Assembly (NCBI GenBank): GCA_024511045.1
Contig: JANEMG010000186.1
Coordinates: 1 to 5,408, forward strand
Length of the DNA: 5,408 nt
Direction: 5' to 3'
From: Gammaproteobacteria bacterium
GTDB lineage: Bacteria; Pseudomonadota; Gammaproteobacteria; Methylococcales; Methylomonadaceae
The position numbers and the translations under genes were made by a program. Below the pieces are notes generated by a model that was given only the letters and a program-made list of their open reading frames with translations, was not told the DNA's origin and did no database searches. Shown here in pieces: positions 1-5,408 of this stretch. Every line of letters starts with the position of its first letter. Position 1 is the first letter of the stretch.

Positions 1-121
1 GCAGGATGCAGCAATCAGCGTATAGAACAAGCTCTAACGGGCAGTATGAACAAAATAGCAACTTTATTTCACCCGAAAATATACGGTGGAACAATGTTGC
101 TTACTCTAAACTCTAGCAAAG
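1..121 (+). promoter_or_regulatory. AT-rich leader upstream of the lipoprotein gene
   Basis: This stretch is about 40% GC, clearly lower than the coding DNA that follows, as expected of a promoter region. I could not find a convincing paired -35/-10. TAAACT at 107-112 resembles a -10 box in 4 of 6 positions, but no matching -35 lies 16-18 bases upstream. GGTGGA at 85-90 precedes an ATG at 94 that starts an 11-codon frame ending in TAA at 127-129, overlapping the lipoprotein start. No terminator hairpin is visible. Confidence 0.3.
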
Positions 122-1417
122 ATGATTAAATTTTTCTCTGGTGTTTTCTTTCGGGCAGCGGTGTTTATTGTTGCCGGACTGGTATTGACGGGCTGCGCCA
201 GTTTTGGAAAAGGCGTGGCCGAAGCGGTCATGGAAAAAACCGATGCCGAGGATACCAGGGTCTGTGAAATATTTGGCCAGCAGTTCGATGGCCTGAAAGC
301 CGGTTTGAGTAAGCATCGAAAACAGACCAAAGTGCTGATGGTGCATGGCGTCGGGGTGCATGATCCCGGCTATGCCACCGAGTTTCTGGAAAAGCTGGCC
401 GCGCAGCTGGATCTGACCGTCAGGTCGAAATACCATAAGGATATTTCCCTGACCAGTTTTGTGGATCAGGATAAAAAGCTCGGCAATCTCCGGATCACCC
501 GGCTGCTGGACAGGCAGCGCAGCAGGGAGTTGCTGTTTTATGAACTGACCTGGTCGGAAATTACCGAGGGTGAAAAGGCGCTACTGAGTTTCGACAATTC
601 CGGCGAATATTCATTCCGGCGCGCGGAAGTGAATAACATGCTGAAGCAATTCACCAACGATACCGGGCCGGATCCGATCATCTATCTGGGCAACAGCCGC
701 AATGACATTTTAACCGCATTCACCCAGTCGTTTTGCTGGATGATCCAGGGTGACTGGCAATCCCTGCCGGAGGAGGGCCGGCGCGCCTGTAATATTTTTG
801 ATGGCGAACCCGCCGAACAGATTGCCCAGGACCATTATGCCTTCATCTCCCACAGCCTGGGCAGCCGCATCACGATCGATGGCATGCAGCGCATCGCCAA
901 GATATTGGGCAATCCTGAAAAGTATCTGTACATGGACGGCAAGACCAAGGAGATCAGTGGCAGAATGATTGCCGAGCTGCGAAAAAAACACCTCCCTATT
1001 TTCATGCTTTCCAACCAGCTGCCGATGCTGCAGTTGGGCCGGGAAATTCCGGAAACGGCCGGACAGGAAGAGAAATATTGCTTTGCCTCCAGTCCCTTGT
1101 ATGACAAGCGCATGGTCAGCAAAACATTGATCATCGCCTTCAGCGACCCCAACGACCTGTTGAGCTATGCAATTCCCCAGGGCTTCAGTGAGAAATACCT
1201 GGATTCCCGGCTGTGCATCGAAGTCACCAATATCAATATCAACATTGCCAAGGTCATCGATGCCTTCGGCCTGGGCAAGATCGCCAATCCACTGGACGCG
1301 CATATCGGCTACGACACCGATGACCGGGTGGTGGCCTTGATTGCCGGAGGCATTGGCAACGCGCATACCGCACCGGTTGTCCAGGAACGATGCAAGTGGA
1401 TTGAATTGATTGAATAA
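122..1417 (+). CDS. Putative outer-membrane lipoprotein with alpha/beta-hydrolase (lipase/esterase-like) core
   Basis: The N-terminus is a lipoprotein signal: Lys3 and Arg11, a hydrophobic stretch around residues 12-22, then the lipobox Leu-Thr-Gly-Cys at 22-25. Cys25 would be the lipidated residue. The next residue is Ala rather than Asp, which by the usual Lol rule favours the outer membrane. The mature part looks like an alpha/beta hydrolase: a strand followed by His-Gly-Val-Gly at 75-78 (oxyanion-loop type), and a nucleophile elbow Ser-His-Ser-Leu-Gly-Ser at 243-248. Ser245 is the likely nucleophile; the usual first Gly of GxSxG is Ser here. Asp342 or Asp345 in the motif SDPNDLLSY and His394 in DAHIGY are candidates for the rest of the triad. 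Substrate is unknown; a lipid or ester is inferred only from fold and location. The ATG at 122 is the first possible start because an in-frame TAA lies at 107-109; no good Shine-Dalgarno precedes it. The AsmA-family gene follows 64 bases downstream on the same strand, suggesting an operon. Confidence is high that it is a lipoprotein gene, moderate for hydrolase activity. Confidence 0.87.
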   Translation: MIKFFSGVFFRAAVFIVAGLVLTGCASFGKGVAEAVMEKTDAEDTRVCEIFGQQFDGLKAGLSKHRKQTKVLMVHGVGVHDPGYATEFLEKLAAQLDLTVRSKYHKDISLTSFVDQDKKLGNLRITRLLDRQRSRELLFYELTWSEITEGEKALLSFDNSGEYSFRRAEVNNMLKQFTNDTGPDPIIYLGNSRNDILTAFTQSFCWMIQGDWQSLPEEGRRACNIFDGEPAEQIAQDHYAFISHSLGSRITIDGMQRIAKILGNPEKYLYMDGKTKEISGRMIAELRKKHLPIFMLSNQLPMLQLGREIPETAGQEEKYCFASSPLYDKRMVSKTLIIAFSDPNDLLSYAIPQGFSEKYLDSRLCIEVTNININIAKVIDAFGLGKIANPLDAHIGYDTDDRVVALIAGGIGNAHTAPVVQERCKWIELIE

Positions 1418-1470
1418 TGCCTGTTTCCACAACAGACTGAATGACCCGTCGAGAGGCCGATGGATAATCT

Positions 1471-1475
1471 GGTGA
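1471..1475 (+). promoter_or_regulatory. Possible ribosome binding site for the GTG start at 1482
   Basis: GGTGA matches the 3' part of the Shine-Dalgarno consensus and lies 6 bases before the GTG at 1482. It supports the longer form of the AsmA-family protein, since no comparable motif precedes the alternative ATG at 1530. The match is short, so this is weak evidence. Confidence 0.35.
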
Positions 1476-1481
1476 GAGTCT

Positions 1482-4400
1482 GTGGCGGAAATAGCTTGGT
1501 GGTTCCGCTGGCCGACCTTTATCGCTGATATGCAAAAACTGAAAACAGCTGCGGCAATACTGCTGGGGCTTCTATGCTTCTGCGCTTTGCTGCTGGCTGT
1601 TTTTCTCTATACCCGCAGCGATGATGATTATCGGCAGCTGCTGGTCGGAATGGTGGACGATCTTTCCAGCTATACACTGACCATCGACGGTCGGTTCGCT
1701 CTGGAGCGTTCCTCGACCCCTTCCCTTGCGGTTTCAGACCTGGAGCTGCGCAGCAAAACCAGTACCGACAGAATCCAGATCGAACGATTCAGCATGGTTG
1801 TGGATTTGTGGTCCCTGCTGCAGGGTTATCTGCGCATCGAGGATCTGCTGCTGGTCAATGCTCGGTTCGAGCTGGGCGGCGGTGATGAGCGAAGACCGGG
1901 CGATGCCCGGCAGCTGGGGGTGCGTTTGCCCCTGCCGATTGTCGAACAGGCTCTGCTGCAGAACATCAGGGTCAACATTGCCGGCAAAGAAGTCACGGCG
2001 GTCGATACCCTGAAAATCCATTCTGTGGACGAACAATCGGTATTACGCATTCAGGGGCAGGGCCGTTATCGGGGCAGGGATGTTGTCATCGGTGGCGAAC
2101 TGGGCACTGGCAGGGAGGGGCAGTCCGGCCCTTTCCCTGTGACGATAGACATCACTGCGCAGGATGCCAGCCTGACACTCACAGGAGTCAGGGGCCAGGA
2201 TCTGGACCTGGATCTGCGCTTTGTTCTCCAGGTCCCGGATCTGACCGGACTGCTGCCGGCTGCGCCGCCGATTCCCCTGCAGCTGCGGGGCAGTGGTCGT
2301 ATTTTCGGGGATTATCGGAATCCCGGGCTTTCCGAATTGCAACTGAATGTCGGCCATGGACAATCGGTATTGCTGCGGGCATCGGGATCCATCGGCAAAT
2401 TACTGGACCTGGAGAAAATGGCGCTACAGCTTGCCGGAAACTGCGACGATCCTGTTTTTCTCGATTGGCTGATGCCGGACGGCCTGCCGGAATTCCATTC
2501 CGCCAAATTCACGGCGCACCTGGACAAGCCGGGAAAACGGTATCGTCTCAGGGACATCGACATTTATCTGTCTTCGCCTGAACGGTTGCAGGTCAAACTG
2601 ACGGGCAGCAGTGAACTGGATTCTGCCGGGCAGGGTTTTGAAAACCTGCAGCTGACAGCCTATCTGCGGGCGCCGAATGTTGCCTCGGTATATCCCGGTT
2701 TCGAAAAAATAGTTCCCCTGCCGGGGAAGGTGACGGGCAGGGCGCACATTGTCGGTGGCGGCAATGCCTTGACCATCGGCGACATACAGCTTGCCGTTGC
2801 GGGTAGAGGGAACGGGACGTTGCAGACCGGCGGCAGAATCGAGCTGTTTGCCGATGCGCAGGGCTCGTTCGAGGATCAGCTGTTTCTCGACTTGACGCTG
2901 AACAGCGGCAGTACGACCGTGCTGCAGCCGTTGCTGGGTATGGAAATTCCCGATTTCGGGCCGCTCACTGCGCAAGGCCGTTTGCGCGGGTCAGTGGCAA
3001 GTCTGCAATTGCAGCAGTTTGAACTGCGTGCAGGTCACGAACAGTCATTGCTGGTGAAGACATGGGGTAAAATCAGTTTCGACCCCTTGCAGGAAACCGC
3101 CCTGCAGGTTCATGTATCGGCTGCCTCCGCGGCCCGTGCTGCGCGCCTGTGGGGCAGGGATCTGCCGGAATTCGGCGTACTGCAGGCCAGTATGGATGTA
3201 CAGGGTTCCCATGACGTATTGACGTCAACGAATCTGCACCTGCAGGTTGGCGATGCAAAATCCCTGTCGCTAGAGGCCAGGGGGCGAGCCGAAATCTCCC
3301 TTCAGGACAAGTCCGTGCAGGGCATCGCGGTGACTGTTTCGGCACGGGCGGAAAGTATCGGCAAGGCGGCCAGAGTGTTTGGCGAAGACAAGATGCCGGA
3401 TTTCGGACCGGTCAGGGGGCGGGCGCAAATCAGCGGAACCCTGGACAATCTGCAGGTCAGGGATCTGCGTTTTACTGCTGGTCGTAAGAACCTGCTGCAG
3501 GTTGCCGCCAATGGCGCAATGGAACGGTTGCGGCCAACAGCGGATGTCCCCTTGCAAGGCGTCGATATTGCCGTTGCCCTGACGGCAGCAGACACCGGAA
3601 GTCTGCTGAAAGTTTTCCATGCCAGGCCGGTCGACCTGGGCCGTTTGAGCGGCAGCGCCCGCCTGCGTGATCGCCGCAAAGGGCTTTCTCTGGAAGACAT
3701 CCATCTGCTGGCGGGAGACAGGCAGCGGCCGATGCTTGTCATGCAGGGAGAAATCGGCGATCTGCTCGGGCAAAGAAAAACGCAGCTGCGGATGGATTTC
3801 GAGGGGCAGTTGCTGGCCCGGTTTTTCGACGAGACGGAGATCCCCGGCATGGATACAGTACAAGGGCATCTGGTGCTCAGCGGTACAAAAGACGCTATTG
3901 GCATCGAGGACCTGTCCCTTGCCGTCAATGATTCGGACTTGCTGGAAATGGAATTGACCGGTGGCATGGATGATATTCTGGACAGGGACGGCATCCATTT
4001 GCACGGTGACCTGGCTGTACTGGATCTACCGGGAGTTGGCAGGCTTTTCAATAGGGATTTGCCCGACCTTGGCTGGATCGATGCCGCCGGTGATTTCTTC
4101 GGCGGCAGGGAGAAACTTGAATTCAAGGGGAAAATCAAGAAGGGTAAAAGTGACTTCAACGTCGATCTGGCCATGGGCCTGGCAGGCAAGAAGCCGGAAA
4201 TTTCCGGGAGAATCATGGCCGGGCATATCGTTGTAAAGGATTTGGGTTTACAGGCTGAGCGGCAGAAAAACAAGAGCGGAGCCGGTAAGGGGTCGGTGTT
4301 CAGCCGCAAGCGTTTGTCCCTGGAGGCCTTGCAGGCGGTCGACCTGGACCTGCAGCTCGATTTTCGCCATGTGATCGGCAATGAATTCAAGATCGACAGG

Positions 4401-5153
4401 GTAACGGCCGATATCGTTCTGGAAGAAGGTGAATTGCATGTCGGGCCGGTCAGATTCGCTTATTCTGGTGGTGAATTGAAAATTGATGGCGGAATCGATG
4501 CGCGCAACATGCCGGCCTATACATTGACAATAGTGGGCAGCAATGTCGAAATTGGCAACATACTGAGTCAGTTTCAACAGCCTCCCGCCATCGAGGGACG
4601 TCAGCATTACGATATCAGACTCGCCAGCAAGGGCTATTTGGCGCATGAAATGGCCGCCAACCTGCAGGGAGATATCCATGTGGTACTGGAGAATGGCACG
4701 GTGCGTCGGAGGGAGCTGGAAGTGTTGTTTCTGAATGTCTTCGACTGGCTGTTTACCTATGGGCTGGGCCGCAAGGATTTCCTGATTGACTGCGGCATCA
4801 CCCATTTCAAAGTCAAACAGGGCGTTGCGGACCTGGCAATGCTGTATTGGGATGGCCCGAAGCTGCGCGTTACCGGAAAGGGGACCATCGACCTGGGCAG
4901 GGAAGAGCTGCAGGTGCTGATCAATCTGCGGAAAAAGAAGCTGCTGTTCGATAACAACAAGCCAATAGAGTTGACGGGGCCGCTTGCCGATCCCGATGTC
5001 AAAGTGCTGCAGCTCGACACGTCCCTGCTCAGGGCCGGCGGCTATGTTTTTGCGCCTTTTGTCATGCTTTCCTACGATGCGCTGGGTTCAATATGGGACT
5101 TGTTGCCTAAAGGCGGGAATCAGGTCGGTGGTTGTAGTGAGGTGGTGAAGTAA
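1482..5153 (+). CDS. Large AsmA-family protein (putative inter-membrane lipid transport bridge)
   Basis: The product is 1223 residues from the GTG at 1482, in the size class of E. coli YhdP and TamB and about twice E. coli AsmA. One membrane segment lies at about residues 23-43, after Lys19 and Lys21, so the rest should be periplasmic. Residues 60-130 read like an AsmA N-terminus: a Pro-x-Leu-x-Val-x-Asp strand pattern, then a segment ending in RIEDLLLVNARFEL. Residues 265 to about 925 are a tandem array of 71-78 residue units, described separately. A basic, Gly/Ser-rich linker at about 925-945 leads into an AsmA-like C-terminal domain (about 947-1180) with alternating beta strands, a hydrophobic patch near 1084-1097, and a typical LTGPLADPDVKV ending. 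A hydrophobic tail at about 1186-1212 could touch a membrane. Known relatives are anchored in the inner membrane and form long beta-sheet grooves for phospholipid; this role is inferred here. Start is uncertain: ATG 1530 (residue 17) places the basic residues and membrane segment right at the N-terminus, as is usual, but lacks a Shine-Dalgarno. The gene is intact and probably co-transcribed with the lipoprotein gene upstream. Confidence 0.9.
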   Translation: MAEIAWWFRWPTFIADMQKLKTAAAILLGLLCFCALLLAVFLYTRSDDDYRQLLVGMVDDLSSYTLTIDGRFALERSSTPSLAVSDLELRSKTSTDRIQIERFSMVVDLWSLLQGYLRIEDLLLVNARFELGGGDERRPGDARQLGVRLPLPIVEQALLQNIRVNIAGKEVTAVDTLKIHSVDEQSVLRIQGQGRYRGRDVVIGGELGTGREGQSGPFPVTIDITAQDASLTLTGVRGQDLDLDLRFVLQVPDLTGLLPAAPPIPLQLRGSGRIFGDYRNPGLSELQLNVGHGQSVLLRASGSIGKLLDLEKMALQLAGNCDDPVFLDWLMPDGLPEFHSAKFTAHLDKPGKRYRLRDIDIYLSSPERLQVKLTGSSELDSAGQGFENLQLTAYLRAPNVASVYPGFEKIVPLPGKVTGRAHIVGGGNALTIGDIQLAVAGRGNGTLQTGGRIELFADAQGSFEDQLFLDLTLNSGSTTVLQPLLGMEIPDFGPLTAQGRLRGSVASLQLQQFELRAGHEQSLLVKTWGKISFDPLQETALQVHVSAASAARAARLWGRDLPEFGVLQASMDVQGSHDVLTSTNLHLQVGDAKSLSLEARGRAEISLQDKSVQGIAVTVSARAESIGKAARVFGEDKMPDFGPVRGRAQISGTLDNLQVRDLRFTAGRKNLLQVAANGAMERLRPTADVPLQGVDIAVALTAADTGSLLKVFHARPVDLGRLSGSARLRDRRKGLSLEDIHLLAGDRQRPMLVMQGEIGDLLGQRKTQLRMDFEGQLLARFFDETEIPGMDTVQGHLVLSGTKDAIGIEDLSLAVNDSDLLEMELTGGMDDILDRDGIHLHGDLAVLDLPGVGRLFNRDLPDLGWIDAAGDFFGGREKLEFKGKIKKGKSDFNVDLAMGLAGKKPEISGRIMAGHIVVKDLGLQAERQKNKSGAGKGSVFSRKRLSLEALQAVDLDLQLDFRHVIGNEFKIDRVTADIVLEEGELHVGPVRFAYSGGELKIDGGIDARNMPAYTLTIVGSNVEIGNILSQFQQPPAIEGRQHYDIRLASKGYLAHEMAANLQGDIHVVLENGTVRRRELEVLFLNVFDWLFTYGLGRKDFLIDCGITHFKVKQGVADLAMLYWDGPKLRVTGKGTIDLGREELQVLINLRKKKLLFDNNKPIELTGPLADPDVKVLQLDTSLLRAGGYVFAPFVMLSYDALGSIWDLLPKGGNQVGGCSEVVK
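2274..4208 (+). repeat. Protein-level tandem repeat array, eight full units plus one partial, about 75 residues each
   Basis: Each unit opens with a hydrophobic residue, Pro, then usually Asp/Glu-Phe/Leu-Gly, as in LPEFG, MPDFG, IPDFG and LPDLG. The anchor Pro residues fall at 265, 336, 414, 490, 562, 639, 716, 788 and 861, spaced 71, 78, 76, 72, 77, 77, 72 and 73. Within a unit the order is a Gly-containing strand, a Gly-Ser/Thr turn, a Leu-rich strand, an Ala/Val-Gly turn, a strand, a Gly-x-Ile/Met strand, an alternating strand, then a short helix-like end (LWGRD, VFGED, LFNRD) before the next Pro. Units 4-6 match best; units 1-3 and 7 are degenerate at the opening motif. The ninth unit blends into a GKSDF...KKPEISGRI segment resembling the common AsmA module. 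The copies have diverged at DNA level, so this is old duplication. Unit boundaries are my choice. Confidence 0.75.
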
Positions 5154-5160
5154 AAGGGCG

Positions 5161-5408
5161 TCATTCATAGCGGCTGGGGATGATCTTTTCAACATAAGGC
5201 AGAGCAGCCAGGCCGTTCAGTATTTTTTGCCAGTCTCTGTCGTGCGTCTCCCCCATGCACAGGTACTCATCCCTGCGGCAGCCGATGCCGCTGACCGCCA
5301 TGGAGAGCGAAGCGAAGGCGGTTAGTCCCCGGTAGCGACCAGGGCCGCACTGTTTATCCGGGGTGCGATAGCGCAGAGGAGAAACAAAGTAGGCATACGA
5401 AAAGTCGC
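5161..5408 (-). CDS. 3' end of a convergent gene of unknown function (partial, runs off the right edge)
   Basis: On the minus strand an open frame runs from the window edge to a TGA at 5163-5161 with no internal stop, giving 82 complete codons. The start lies outside the window, although internal ATGs exist at 5301-5299 and 5256-5254. Codon use looks genuine and like the neighbouring genes: many CTG, GGC, CGC, GAC and ATC codons, few rare ones. The visible C-terminus holds an aromatic-rich stretch (YAYFVSPLRYR), Cys residues in KQCGPG, GIGCRR and YLCMG, an amphipathic helix-like WQKILNGLAAL, and ends in YVEKIIPSRYE. I do not recognise the family, and nothing in the visible part assigns a function. 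It converges on the AsmA-family gene with only 7 bases between the two stops, so the transcripts probably overlap. A chance open frame is possible but less likely given the composition. Confidence 0.6.
   Translation of the reverse strand, partial: DFSYAYFVSPLRYRTPDKQCGPGRYRGLTAFASLSMAVSGIGCRRDEYLCMGETHDRDWQKILNGLAALPYVEKIIPSRYE

Noticed and set aside
103..116. Short direct repeat CTCTA(AA)CTCTA just before the lipoprotein start
   Set aside because: Two copies of five bases in AT-rich DNA are expected by chance and match no operator I recognise.
710..1432. Minus-strand open frame (240 codons) opposite the lipoprotein gene
   Set aside because: It is a shadow of the plus-strand gene, which has a lipobox and a coherent hydrolase motif order; the antisense product shows no recognisable motif.
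1418..1481. Possible terminator or separate promoter between the two plus-strand genes
   Set aside because: I found no stable hairpin with a T-run and no convincing -35/-10 pair in this 64-base gap.
3302..4390. Long minus-strand open frame (362 codons) inside the AsmA-family gene
   Set aside because: It lies wholly within a well-supported plus-strand gene. Its product is rich in Ser, Arg and Pro, typical of antisense reading of CTG/GAC-rich codons, and shows no domain.
5327..5363. Inverted repeat CCCCGG ... CCGGGG as a possible terminator or operator
   Set aside because: The arms are only 6 bases, separated by 25 bases, with no U-tract, and they lie inside the minus-strand coding frame. This is probably chance.

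Overview
The window looks like chromosomal DNA of a Gram-negative bacterium, most likely a proteobacterium. It carries a lipoprotein with a clear lipobox and a very large AsmA-family protein, both of which belong to a two-membrane envelope. The coding DNA is moderately GC-rich and strongly prefers CTG for Leu and CAG for Gln. The exact taxon cannot be read from the sequence. I see no mobile element, CRISPR array, tRNA, rRNA or phage gene.

Layout: (1) 1-121 is an AT-rich leader (about 40% GC) that probably holds the promoter of the first gene. (2) 122-1417, plus strand, encodes a 431-residue lipoprotein with an alpha/beta-hydrolase-type serine hydrolase core. (3) 1418-1481 is a 64-base gap with no visible terminator, crossed by a chain of tiny abutting ORFs. 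(4) 1482-5153, plus strand, encodes an AsmA-family protein of 1223 residues (1207 if translation starts at the ATG at 1530). It has one N-terminal membrane segment, eight full copies and one partial copy of a 71-78 residue repeat, and an AsmA-like C-terminal domain. (5) 5161-5408, minus strand, is the 3' end of a convergent gene that runs off the right edge. Its stop lies only 7 bases from the AsmA gene's stop.

The two plus-strand genes are close enough to be an operon. AsmA-like proteins are thought to be inner-membrane-anchored periplasmic bridges that carry phospholipid toward the outer membrane. A predicted outer-membrane lipoprotein hydrolase beside one suggests a joint role in envelope lipid handling, but that link is inferred from position only. 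The most distinctive feature is the regular repeat array in the AsmA protein. I see nothing else that clearly amounts to a new system.
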